From assembly GCA_963711005.1 (NCBI GenBank), contig CAVQCJ010000002.1:496001-560000 (forward strand): 64,000 bases of DNA. The letters run 5' to 3'. The translations under genes were made by a program, and so were the position numbers. Of this stretch, positions 8,185 through 15,241 are shown piece by piece. The DNA comes from CAVQCJ01 sp963711005. GTDB taxonomy: Bacteria > Actinomycetota > Actinomycetes > Prado026. Each line of letters opens with the position of its first letter. The first letter of the stretch is position 1. The notes beneath the pieces were generated by a model, which saw nothing but the letters and a program-made list of their open reading frames with translations, was not told where the DNA came from and did no database searches.

Positions 8185-8808
8185 TCAGGTCTCATTCGGT
8201 CCTTGCGGTGGCAACTGTCCTGGACAGGCTGTCCCGAGCCCAATGTGAACCTGTTGCTCTTTGCCCCCTGCCTTGACGATCAGCGGAACACAGGCGGGAT
8301 GATCGATCCAGTAACCGCCGGCATACGCGAGCCAGTCGGCGCCTCCCGGATTCGGGCACTCGGCGACGGTGAGCTTGGAGGTGGGGGCGGACGGTGCGCC
8401 ACCCCATCCGATGCCGAGTTGGTCGGTGTAGTCGGCAGGAACTACGAGTTCGAAGGTCGTGCCCGGCTTCACGAGGAGGCCGGTCTTGGCGAACAGCCGC
8501 CCTGATCCGGCGTCGCCGGTGAGGGCAGTCTGCAGCGCTGGATAACCCGGGCTGGTCGGCAGCGCGACTACCCCGAGGACAATCTGCAGGGAAGCAGTCG
8601 GGGCGTGACGGTCGATGTAATTGCCGCACTTCAGCGAGGACTCAGCAGCGGACGGACTCGACGTCGTGGGGTTGTTCGAGCGCGTCGGGATCTGGGCGTA
8701 CGCCGAAGGCGAGGAGGTCCCGCTGTCTGCGTGTGGTGAGGCGCCGCTGGTACAGGCAGTCAGCACCGCGATCGCTACGGCGAGCGCGATGATCGAGCCC
8801 GATCGCAT
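8185..8808 (-). CDS. Predicted lipoprotein of unknown function
   Basis: About 207 residues. The ATG at 8808 gives a classic lipoprotein signal peptide (MRSGSIIALAVAIAVL then lipobox LTAC); the frame continues upstream but without coding character. A Ser/Thr-rich linker follows, then a domain with KCGNYIDRHAP, GTTFELVVPADY and a late CVPLIVKAGGKEQQVHIGLG segment. Three Cys residues after the anchor could pair. I do not recognise the family. It is probably attached to the outer face of the membrane. It is divergent from the carboxymuconolactone-decarboxylase-like gene with ~240 bp between them. Confidence 0.65.
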   Translation of the reverse strand: MRSGSIIALAVAIAVLTACTSGASPHADSGTSSPSAYAQIPTRSNNPTTSSPSAAESSLKCGNYIDRHAPTASLQIVLGVVALPTSPGYPALQTALTGDAGSGRLFAKTGLLVKPGTTFELVVPADYTDQLGIGWGGAPSAPTSKLTVAECPNPGGADWLAYAGGYWIDHPACVPLIVKAGGKEQQVHIGLGTACPGQLPPQGPNET

Positions 8809-9050
8809 CCGTTGCACGGTCCCAGTATCGCCCCGAAGCGTGAGGAACGTGCGCGGGCATTGCTGCCTGTGAGTCGTTCGTGCGCTGGTCCGAGCACGCG
8901 GAGCGATCATCTGTCGAGCCGCCGCACCAGCTCGGGGATATGGACAGCGCAAGGAGCGATGTCCGATAGTCCGGAAACAGCAATTACCGGGCCACGCCGT
9001 ACACACCTCACTTGCGGTCTTGGCCTCCACTGAGGAAGGACTCGTCCGCC

Positions 9051-9470
9051 ATGGCAGAGAGCGAGCTGTTCGAGACCGGCCTTCAGGCGCGCCGAGATGT
9101 TCTGGGTGCTGAGTATGTCGATGCGAACCTGGCTGACACCGACGAGTTCATGATGGCATTTCAGCGCGTCGTGACCGAGTGGGCGTGGGGATACGCCTGG
9201 AGCAGGCCAGGTCTGGATCGCAAGACACGAAGCATGCTGAATCTTGCGATCCTGACGGCGCTGGGGCGACCCGACGAGCTGGGCATCTACGTGAAGGGCG
9301 CGCTTGCTACCGGCGTATCGGTCGACGAGATCAAGGAGGTACTGATTCACGCCACCGTGTACTGCGGCACGCCAGCCGGGCGTCAGGCGTTCCGGGCAGC
9401 GCATGAGGCTCTCCGGGCAGCGGGCGCGTTGCCCAGTCCCGGCCGAGCGCCCGGCAACCTCAGGGGGTGA
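9051..9470 (+). CDS. Carboxymuconolactone decarboxylase-family protein (PcaC-like)
   Basis: About 139 residues, close to the 125-140 usual for stand-alone PcaC proteins. The ATG at 9051 begins MAESELFETGLQARR. The family core is visible: GYAWSRPGLDRKTRSMLNL, LGRPDELGIYVKGAL, GVSVDEIKEVLIHATVYCG and GRQAFRAAHE. Characterised PcaC removes CO2 from 4-carboxymuconolactone in protocatechuate breakdown, but many homologues have other roles. No other protocatechuate genes are present here, so the substrate is uncertain. It is probably a cytoplasmic homo-oligomer. Confidence 0.85.
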   Translation: MAESELFETGLQARRDVLGAEYVDANLADTDEFMMAFQRVVTEWAWGYAWSRPGLDRKTRSMLNLAILTALGRPDELGIYVKGALATGVSVDEIKEVLIHATVYCGTPAGRQAFRAAHEALRAAGALPSPGRAPGNLRG

Positions 9471-9566
9471 CAGAGGAGACGGCCGCCGATGCTGAACTCG
9501 GTCGCGGCCACGACCGCACCGGGGTGCTACCGGGTGAGCTTCGCGCGGTTCCCCTAAGGTGGACCG

Positions 9567-10001
9567 ATGGCGTCGGTCAAGCAGTTCCAAGTCACCTTCG
9601 ACTGCGCAGAACCCGAGCGCGTCGCTCGTTTCTGGTGCGACGTGTTGGGATACGTCATACCGACGCCACCGCAGGGGTTTGCTAGTTGGGACGATTTCGA
9701 TCGCACGCTGCCGCCTGAGCGTCAGGGTTCACGGTTCGCATGCGTTGATCCCTCAGGTGTGGGCCCGCGACTGTTCTTCCAGCGCGTTCCCGAAGGCAAG
9801 GTCGTCAAGAATCGGCTGCATCTTGACGTGCGGGTCGGCACCGGGCTCGTGGGTGAAGGGCGCCTGGCCGCACTTGAGGCCGAATGCGCCCGACTGGTCG
9901 CGCTCGGCGCGGTACGCGTGCGACTACTGCTTGCCGATGGCGACGACGAGTCGTGCCTTGTGATGCAAGACATCGAGGGCAACGAGTTCTGTCTCGACTG
10001 A
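9567..10001 (+). CDS. VOC-superfamily (glyoxalase-like) protein
   Basis: About 144 residues with ATG start. It shows the glyoxalase-like fold used by many actinobacterial proteins of unknown substrate: FDCAEPERVARFWCDVLGY at the N-terminus, NRLHLDVRVG in the middle and VMQDIEGNEFCLD at the C-terminus. His of LHLDV and Glu of GNEF are typical metal positions of vicinal-oxygen-chelate folds. It could act on an electrophile or antibiotic, but nothing nearby identifies a ligand. It follows the decarboxylase-like gene by ~96 bp on the same strand and may be expressed separately. Confidence 0.82.
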   Translation: MASVKQFQVTFDCAEPERVARFWCDVLGYVIPTPPQGFASWDDFDRTLPPERQGSRFACVDPSGVGPRLFFQRVPEGKVVKNRLHLDVRVGTGLVGEGRLAALEAECARLVALGAVRVRLLLADGDDESCLVMQDIEGNEFCLD

Positions 10002-10342
10002 GTGGCCGCGACGCCGCCCCGCAGCCGCCCTGCGGCGGACTGGGATGCGCTGGCTGGGCCAATGCAGCCCGACCAGGCCCGCCCCACTCCGAGAAGGTGG
10101 GATCCACCGGCTTGCCGATCAACTCTGCGAATACGTTCCTGACCGAGTGGGGCAGCGTGCGTCTCATGAGCGGGTTCCCCCAGTCATCGTTGTTGCATTT
10201 CTGCTGGGCGGATGCACCACGACAGCCGTGCCCTCTGACGGCGGTCGCCCGGCTGGCGAGGTGACGTACCGCACAGCGGTTCGTCGAACCTGCCGGTCAT
10301 CGACCCCGTTCCTCCTGATACAGGTCCAATTCGGAGGAACGC
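10002..10342. other. Intergenic stretch with a lipoprotein-like remnant
   Basis: No complete gene is supported in these 341 bases. Around 10178-10270 the plus strand encodes PPVIVVAFLLGGCTTTAVPS, which resembles the end of a lipoprotein signal peptide plus lipobox. No plausible start or good downstream coding supports a working gene. The 3' end holds a very strong ribosome binding site, GGAGGAACGC, for the next gene. The rest shows nothing I can assign. Confidence 0.35.
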
Positions 10343-10957
10343 ATGTCGTCCAAAGCAACCATCCTTGAGTCCGCCCGCGCTCTCCGTGGCCCGGTGCGGG
10401 CAAAGACATTCGCGCTGGCGGCCGTCGTCGCGGGCGCCGCACTCACGCTTGCAGCCTGCGGTAGCGGGTCAGGCACGTCGGCGGGCTACGGGGGGGCCGC
10501 GTCAGGGTCTGCGTCGATCGCCCCGGCGCCGGCCGGTGCCGAGCTGACCACGGCGAGCACAGCGCTCGGAACCATCCTTGTGAACGGCCAGGGCAGGACG
10601 GTCTACCGCTTTGCCGCTGACACGAAGGGCCACTCGAACTGCACGGGCAGCTGTCTTCAGTACTGGCCGGCCGTCACGTCCAGCGATGACATGCCGACGG
10701 CAGCGAGCAGCATCACCGCCGGCCTCGGGGTGATCACTCGCTCGGACGGGACCAAGCAGCTGACGGTCAACGGATGGCCGGTTTACACGTACGCGGGTGA
10801 CAACTCGCCAGGCGTGACCGCTGGGCAGGGCTCGAACGACTTCGGTGGCCTTTGGTGGGTCGCCTCGACGAGCGGTGCCGAGATCAAGGCTGCGGCGGGC
10901 AGTTCGAACTCGACCCCGTCGCCATCGAAGTCCAACAGTCCTGGCGGCTGGTACTAG
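10343..10957 (+). CDS. Lipoprotein with Lipoprotein_15 (COG4315) repeats
   Basis: About 204 residues. The start is fixed by a near-perfect Shine-Dalgarno (GGAGGA, 5 bp upstream). A long signal peptide ends in the lipobox LAAC near residue 36, then a low-complexity Gly/Ser/Ala linker. Two copies of the secreted repeat of unknown function follow: GTILVNGQGRTVYRF with CTGSCLQYWPAV, and LTVNGWPVYTYAGD with a GLWWVAS end. Proteins with this repeat are common surface lipoproteins, and some are linked to electron transfer or metals, but no role is established. The C-terminus is Ser/Pro rich. Likely anchored to the outer face of the cytoplasmic membrane. Confidence 0.85.
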   Translation: MSSKATILESARALRGPVRAKTFALAAVVAGAALTLAACGSGSGTSAGYGGAASGSASIAPAPAGAELTTASTALGTILVNGQGRTVYRFAADTKGHSNCTGSCLQYWPAVTSSDDMPTAASSITAGLGVITRSDGTKQLTVNGWPVYTYAGDNSPGVTAGQGSNDFGGLWWVASTSGAEIKAAAGSSNSTPSPSKSNSPGGWY

Positions 10958-10964
10958 CCTGACC

Positions 10965-10980
10965 TGGTCGATGTCGACCA
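10965..10980. repeat. Short inverted repeat (TGGTCGA/TCGACCA)
   Basis: A perfect 7-bp inverted repeat with a 2-base centre lies just after the Lipoprotein_15 gene and ~90 bp before the LLM oxidoreductase gene. The small spacer suits a dimeric regulator operator better than a terminator. The function is inferred from form and position. Confidence 0.35.
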
Positions 10981-11070
10981 AGTCACTGCGCGCGTCCTGG
11001 TAGCGCCCGCCTGACCGGTACTTCTCGCCTGGCTCGACCGTCGCGGCCGAGGTGTCCCAGAGGAGGCGTC

Positions 11071-11979
11071 GTGAGGCTGGGTGTGCATCTGCCCTTGACT
11101 GATCTGGGTGACGGCCATCCGACCGGGGCCGACCTGCGTACCTATGCCAGTACGGCCAGGGACCTCGGGTACGCAACGCTGGCTGCCAACGACCACCTGA
11201 TCTGGCGCTACCCGTGGCTCGACGGCCCGACTGCACTCGCCAGTGTCATCTCCGCCGCCGGCGACATGGTCCTGGCAACCAGCATCACGCTGCCCGTGGT
11301 GCGTCACCCGGTCGTGGTCGCCAAGATGCTGACGACCCTCGCAGCGCTGGCGGACGGCCCGGTGGTCGGCGGTCTCGGCCCCGGATCGAGCCAGGTCGAC
11401 TACGACGCCGTCGGCATCCCTTTCGAGGAACGATGGGCGCGGTTCGACGAGGCGCTGCGACTGGTCCGAGGCCTGGTGCGGGGCGAGTCGGAGGACCCCG
11501 GCACGTTCTATGCAGCGGATGCCCGGCTCGCGCCGCTGCCCGACCCTCCCCCGCAGGTCTGGTTCGGCAGCTGGGGGTCCGACCGGCGGCTCGCCGCCAT
11601 GGCGGGTGAGGCGGATGGCTGGTTTGCCTCCGCGTACAACGCGACTCCGAACCAGTTCGCAGACGCGCGCGCCCGGCTCGACGATCACCTGCGGGCTGCC
11701 GGCCGCGAGCCGGCGACCTTCCCGGACGCCGTCGCGACTATGTGGCTCTACGTCACCGAAAGCCGCCGGGAGGCGGAGCAGGTGCTCACCGACGTGCTGG
11801 CTCCAGCGCTGAACCGCGACCCCGCGCTGCTCGCGGACCTCCCGGTCGGGAGCGCCCAGCACTGCTCGGACGTACTGGCCAGGTACGCCTCCGCGGGGGC
11901 ACGCGAGGTCCTGCTCTGGCCGATTCGTGACAGCGTCCACCAGATCGAGCGCGCCATGGTCGCTGCGTCCTCGATCTGA
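11071..11979 (+). CDS. LLM-class F420/FMN-dependent oxidoreductase
   Basis: About 302 residues from a GTG start with AGGAGG a few bases upstream. It has the luciferase-like monooxygenase fold: MRLGVHLPLTDLGDG, GYATLAANDHL, LVLATSITLPVVRHPVVVAK, GPVVGGLGPGSS and VWFGSWGSDRRLAAMAGEADGW. Family members use reduced FMN or, very often in Actinobacteria, F420 to oxidise or reduce small molecules. The C-terminal half carries the helical segment FPDAVATMWLYVTES. No substrate is suggested by the neighbours, which are small unrelated enzymes. Cofactor choice cannot be decided from sequence alone. Confidence 0.88.
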   Translation: MRLGVHLPLTDLGDGHPTGADLRTYASTARDLGYATLAANDHLIWRYPWLDGPTALASVISAAGDMVLATSITLPVVRHPVVVAKMLTTLAALADGPVVGGLGPGSSQVDYDAVGIPFEERWARFDEALRLVRGLVRGESEDPGTFYAADARLAPLPDPPPQVWFGSWGSDRRLAAMAGEADGWFASAYNATPNQFADARARLDDHLRAAGREPATFPDAVATMWLYVTESRREAEQVLTDVLAPALNRDPALLADLPVGSAQHCSDVLARYASAGAREVLLWPIRDSVHQIERAMVAASSI

Positions 11980-12284
11980 ACCGACTCACTGGCTCGGGTG
12001 ACGAGTCCTGACAGCGTCGCGGACCGTCCAGTTCGACACCCGGGAGTGGAGCGAGCAGAAGTTCCGTGCCGTTCGGCGTTGCGCTCGGGAGCCCTGTCGG
12101 TATCGGTGGCGACCGATGCGTGGCTCTGACGACGGGGAGCACAGTCCGGCTGATCTATGCGCTGAGCTCGCTGGGGCACTGCTAACCCCGGTACGCACTG
12201 GAGGCACGGAAGCCGCCCGACTGTCGTTGTCCGAGGACGAGCCGATCGCGTGCCGTCAGCCGAGACGCCGATTCCGTCCCACGT
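11980..12284. other. Intergenic stretch without supported genes
   Basis: These 305 bases lie between the LLM oxidoreductase (plus) and the VOC protein (minus), which converge. All frames are either interrupted or have weak third-position G/C bias, and no tRNA, strong hairpin or repeat was seen. A stretch near 12020-12090 may be decayed coding DNA, but I cannot name a parent gene. Confidence 0.4.
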
Positions 12285-12653
12285 CTAGGTTTCGTCGATC
12301 TCCCAGGGTTCCCAGAGCTCGAATCGGTTGCCTTCGGGATCAACGGCATGACCGAACCGCCCGAAGCTCGCCTCGGCGGTCTCGTCCTCGACGGAGGCTC
12401 CAGCCGCACGGAGCTGGGCAAGCATGGAGTCCAGGTTGGTGACTCGGAAGTTGAGCATGGTCTGTTGATCTCTGCGCCCGAAGTACTCCGTGTCGGCGGG
12501 GAAGGGAGCGAACACGGTCGGGCCGGCTTCCTGCTCCCATGACCCACCCGAGGCCATGCTCGAGATGCCCAGGTTGACCTCGTACCAGGCGGCAAGGGCC
12601 TCGGGATCGTCGGCCCGGAAGAAGTAGCCCCCGATCCCAACGGCTCGCTCCAT
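12285..12653 (-). CDS. VOC-superfamily (glyoxalase/bleomycin-resistance-like) protein
   Basis: About 122 residues. The single-domain VOC fold is clear: GIGGYFFRADDPEALAAWYE, LGISSM, the mid segment TMLNFRVTNLDSMLAQLRAAG and the C-terminal GRFGHAVDPEGNRFELWEP, where Glu and the preceding His are typical metal ligands. Proteins of this size usually dimerise. Many are uncharacterised, and a few bind antibiotics or act as glyoxalases. It is on the opposite strand to its neighbours and appears monocistronic. The substrate is unknown. Confidence 0.85.
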   Translation of the reverse strand: MERAVGIGGYFFRADDPEALAAWYEVNLGISSMASGGSWEQEAGPTVFAPFPADTEYFGRRDQQTMLNFRVTNLDSMLAQLRAAGASVEDETAEASFGRFGHAVDPEGNRFELWEPWEIDET

Positions 12654-12813
12654 GGTGAAGGACGATACTCACGCCCCACCCCGGCGAAGGCAGACGACGA
12701 CGGTGCCCAAGAGGAGAGTCCTGGACGACGTGCCACGCTATGGACGAGTACTGGTCGCGTCCAGCCGGGCTGCGCCCCGACGGCCTGGCTCGCACACCCG
12801 GAAGGGGTGCCGC

Positions 12814-12981
12814 ATGTACCACCTTCGCTGTCTGCTTGGTTTCCACGTGTGGACTGCCCAGACCGATGTGGACGGTGACGAGTTCACGGCGTGTCAGAGG
12901 TGCGGTGAGACCCGGCCGGGATCTGCGTCGACCGGCGGGATCGCAGACGAGTATCCCGGCTCGTGGGGGCAGAGGACGTAG
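12814..12981 (+). CDS. Small protein with a Cys pair (zinc-ribbon-like)
   Basis: A 55-residue protein read from the ATG at 12814, with GAAGGGG about 6 bp upstream as ribosome binding site. The N-terminus MYHLRCLLGFHVW and the central CQRCGETRPG resemble small DUF1660-like zinc-ribbon proteins, in which a first Cys/His group and a CxxC pair bind one metal. The first pair here would be Cys6 and His11, so metal binding is plausible but not certain. The function is unknown. The third-position base use fits coding DNA moderately. Confidence 0.5.
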   Translation: MYHLRCLLGFHVWTAQTDVDGDEFTACQRCGETRPGSASTGGIADEYPGSWGQRT

Positions 12982-13297
12982 ACGGCTGCACGGTGCCCGA
13001 CCGAGGCCGAGACAACGTTCGGACCCGTCCTCAGCGCCAGCCGCCATGGCCGGGGACGATCACGGTCGGCTCGCCGTCCTGCCCACGGATGACCAAGTCC
13101 GATCTGCGTGAAGGCTGCCTGTCGTCCAGCAGGTGTCCGAGCCAGTGACCGAAGCGACGCAGGGTCGTCAGTACGCGAGCGGGCGAGTCGCTACCCATGA
13201 CTCGACGGTACGCCGCGCGCCATCCGGAACACAGACCCGAAGGCCTCGCCACGGGCGCCCCGCCGCGGCCGCGCCGGGGCGCCCGTGGCGCTCAGGA
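12982..13297. other. Intergenic stretch with one weak small ORF
   Basis: This 316-bp stretch contains one possible 55-codon minus-strand ORF at 13031-13198 (MGSDSPARVLTTLRRFGHW... ending VPGHGGWR). About three quarters of its codons end in G or C, but it lacks a good ribosome binding site and known relatives I can recall. An inverted G/C-rich stretch (GGGGCGCCCGTGGC-type) at ~13250-13295, just beyond the stop of the LAxTG protein gene, could form a terminator hairpin. Nothing else was seen. Confidence 0.35.
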
Positions 13298-13942
13298 CTA
13301 GTGGCGCCTGGTTCGGCGAGCGGCTGCCACGACGGCCAGACCCAGGAGCAGCAGCCCAGCGCCCAGCGCAGCAACCGGGCCGACACCGGAAGAACCCGTC
13401 CGCGCGAGACTCGAGCCGGCCGCCAGCTTCACCGCGAGCACACTGGTCGTGGCGGAGGGCTTGGTGGTGGCCGTCGAGGTCGGTGAGACGGAGGCGGTCG
13501 TCGTCGGCGTGGGCGTGGGCGTCGAGGTCACGCAGGGCTTCCCGTTCGGGTACTCCTGGCCCTTGAGCCCGTTCGGGCCGCTGCCCGCCGGGAACGTGAT
13601 CGTCGGGGGGACCTGCGTCCCCAGGAACGCATCGAGCTGGTACGGCCCGCATGAGGGCACCTGTACGTGCAGCACCAGGCGACTGGTCCCGGCTGCGATG
13701 GTTCCGCGCACGACCTTGAACAGCCGCTCAGGTTCGGTCTGGGTCTTCCACAGGCCGGTGTAGGACGCGGCGGACACGGCGATGTCACTGCTGGCCGGCC
13801 CGTTCGTCGTCGTGAAGACGAACGTGCCGTCCTTGGCGATGGTGGCGGCGACCCCCCCGTGCGGTCCGGCCCACGACACCCCGGCGGTCAGGACGAGCAG
13901 TCCGGCAGTCATGGCCAGGACCAGTGGTGCTCGGTGCTTCAT
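13298..13942 (-). CDS. Secreted protein with LAxTG sorting signal
   Basis: About 214 residues with ATG start. A signal peptide (MKHRAPLVLAMTAGLLVLTAG, cleavage near SWA-G) is followed by a ~110-residue domain (SDIAVSAASYTGLWKTQT; CGPYQLDAFLGTQ) and a Thr/Pro/Ser-rich stalk. It ends with LARTG, a hydrophobic helix and a basic tail RRTRRH. LAxTG is the typical substrate motif of class E sortases in high-GC Gram-positives, so the protein is predicted to be covalently attached to peptidoglycan. No sortase gene is in the window. The folded domain is not one I can name. Confidence 0.8.
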   Translation of the reverse strand: MKHRAPLVLAMTAGLLVLTAGVSWAGPHGGVAATIAKDGTFVFTTTNGPASSDIAVSAASYTGLWKTQTEPERLFKVVRGTIAAGTSRLVLHVQVPSCGPYQLDAFLGTQVPPTITFPAGSGPNGLKGQEYPNGKPCVTSTPTPTPTTTASVSPTSTATTKPSATTSVLAVKLAAGSSLARTGSSGVGPVAALGAGLLLLGLAVVAAARRTRRH

Positions 13943-14173
13943 AGCGATGTTCCCTTCGAATGCGCCCAGGAGGGGTCCCCTGTGCCGTCAGCAGGCCTGG
14001 GATCTGCCCGTTCCGTGCGATCCCCCGGCCAACCTGACCACATCCGGACCAGCGAGCAGCCACAGCGAGACGATCAAGAGGTAGACGGCAAGAGCCATGG
14101 CCAGAACCTAGCGGCCCGAGAACCCAGGTGGCGCGCCGACGTGCCGCGGGGTGCGTTCGGTGTCGCGAGTCGT

Positions 14174-14230
14174 GGCACCGGTGGACGCCTCGGACTCGGC
14201 ACCGGTGGACGCCTCGGACTCGGCACCGGT
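14174..14230. repeat. 24-bp tandem repeat, 2.4 copies
   Basis: The unit starting GGCACCGGTGGACGCC occurs at 14174-14197 and identically at 14198-14221, followed by a 9-base partial third copy. The length is a multiple of three, so an open frame stays open through it (repeating PVDASDSA on the plus strand), but no convincing gene uses it. Confidence 0.8.
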
Positions 14231-14499
14231 CCACGGGGACCTGGCGCTCTACTGCGGCCCCGGCACGGAGTTGATCATGATGGGACCGACGTGTCCGAAG
14301 GAGCCGAGCGTCACGCCCAAGCCTGTCCGCGCGGTTGTCCCTCGGCTCGCACTCGTTCTCGGCGTTCCGGCGGTGAGGACGCCCACCCCCTCGGCCGCAC
14401 CGGTGGTCTTCCGGGGCGTGTCGCTCGTGCCCCCACCGGCTGAGCCCTGCAGGAACCGACCACAGCACGGCCCGAGGTGTCAGCCACCCTTGGCGTCGC

Positions 14500-14823
14500 G
14501 TGCGTCGGCCGGCTTCCGTTCTGGCAGCTTTCAAAGCCAGCGCGATCTGGTCACCAGCCCTGTGCCCCATCGGAGCCGGGGTGCTTCCGGCTGGCGCGTG
14601 CGGCGGCAGCCCGACCCAGGTGACGGCTTCCCGGGCCGTGGTCGTCGGCGGGACGGCCGGCTCCTACGCCGAGCTGAGCTGCACCAGCACCGATCCGAAG
14701 GTGCGCCAGTGGACATTCCCGACGCTCGGACCGGCCCTGCTGCAGACGTCCGCGGACGCCGGCGTCAGCGCCACCGTCGACGGCGTCCTCGCGACCGCGA
14801 CCATCGGCGAGGCGGCCGCGTAG
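14500..14823 (+). CDS. Possible secreted/lipoprotein ORF of unknown function
   Basis: A 107-codon frame opened by GTG. The last ~80 codons, from about 14578, have almost exclusively G or C at third positions (segment ELSCTSTDPKVRQWTFP), which is hard to explain without coding. The first ~26 codons look less coding, and there is no clear ribosome binding site. A stretch ending PAGACGGS could be a lipobox, but the preceding segment contains a Lys and is not a good signal peptide. It may be the 3' part of a decayed lipoprotein gene. I do not recognise the domain. Confidence 0.35.
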   Translation: MRRPASVLAAFKASAIWSPALCPIGAGVLPAGACGGSPTQVTASRAVVVGGTAGSYAELSCTSTDPKVRQWTFPTLGPALLQTSADAGVSATVDGVLATATIGEAAA

Positions 14824-14947
14824 GCGCCTCGCCGACCACGCCGCGCGGCACCTCGGGCAGGCGCACAACGGTCGAGGTCGGGCCTCAAGAACGGGCTGTC
14901 CGGAGGTCGACACTCGTGCCAGATGTCGAGCCGTCGGAGGTGCTCCC

Positions 14948-15127
14948 ATGCGAGTGGTCTACGTCGTCGGAGACGGACCTTTGGAAGGAGCGACCTACGC
15001 CCTCGAGAGTCGCCTGCCCATCACCGAGGAGCTCGAGCTGCCCCTTCAGGAAGGTCCGGTCGCCGTCTACCGCGTCGGCCAGGACTCCAAGCTCTGGTTC
15101 ATCCACCTGTTGCCGCCGACCTCGTAG
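14948..15127 (+). CDS. Small 59-residue protein, unknown function
   Basis: A short gene with a textbook ribosome binding site, GGAGGTGCTCCC directly before ATG. The product starts MRVVYVVGDGPLEGATYAL and ends KLWFIHLLPP; it is acidic overall (ITEELELPLQEGP) with alternating hydrophobic residues that suggest a small beta-rich fold. Third codon positions are mostly G or C. It is followed by a strong hairpin at 15176-15207. I do not recognise a family. The RBS, codon bias and downstream terminator together make a real gene likely. Confidence 0.65.
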   Translation: MRVVYVVGDGPLEGATYALESRLPITEELELPLQEGPVAVYRVGQDSKLWFIHLLPPTS

Positions 15128-15175
15128 GGGTCGGCGGGCGGCCGCCGGGCACCCCTGGCCGCACCCCGGACGGCG

Positions 15176-15207
15176 CCGAGGACCGGACCTTCCGGTCCGG
15201 TCCTCGG
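15176..15207. terminator. Strong terminator-type hairpin
   Basis: A perfect 14-bp stem with a TTCC loop: the left arm is 15176-15189 (CCGAGGACCGGACC) and the right arm 15194-15207. It lies between the convergent small-protein gene (plus) and the secreted glycoside hydrolase gene (minus) and could serve both. There is no long T-run, as is common in high-GC Actinobacteria. Confidence 0.75.
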
Positions 15208-15241
15208 TCGCAGCACCGGGTATCTGATCAGAGCGAACGGG

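Larger units (their letters stand above)
13943..14947. other. Poorly coding 1-kb stretch with tandem repeat and fragments
   Basis: No confident full gene is visible. It contains a minus-strand mini-ORF at 13988-14098 (36 codons, MALAVYLLIVSLWLLAG, a single predicted membrane helix), a 24-bp tandem repeat at 14174-14230, and a plus-strand frame ending at 14823 whose last ~80 codons have strong G/C third positions. The remainder has frames with mixed bias and may be decayed genes. No transposase, tRNA or attachment site was recognised. Confidence 0.4.

Noticed and set aside
10045..10368. Lipoprotein gene with lipobox LLGGC
   Set aside because: No start codon places a signal peptide correctly, downstream coding bias is poor and the frame ends inside the next gene; kept only as a remnant in the intergenic entry.
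12740..13111. 123-codon plus-strand frame overlapping the small Cys-pair protein
   Set aside because: The Arg/Pro-rich product without motifs reads as an out-of-frame shadow; the 55-residue frame has the better RBS.
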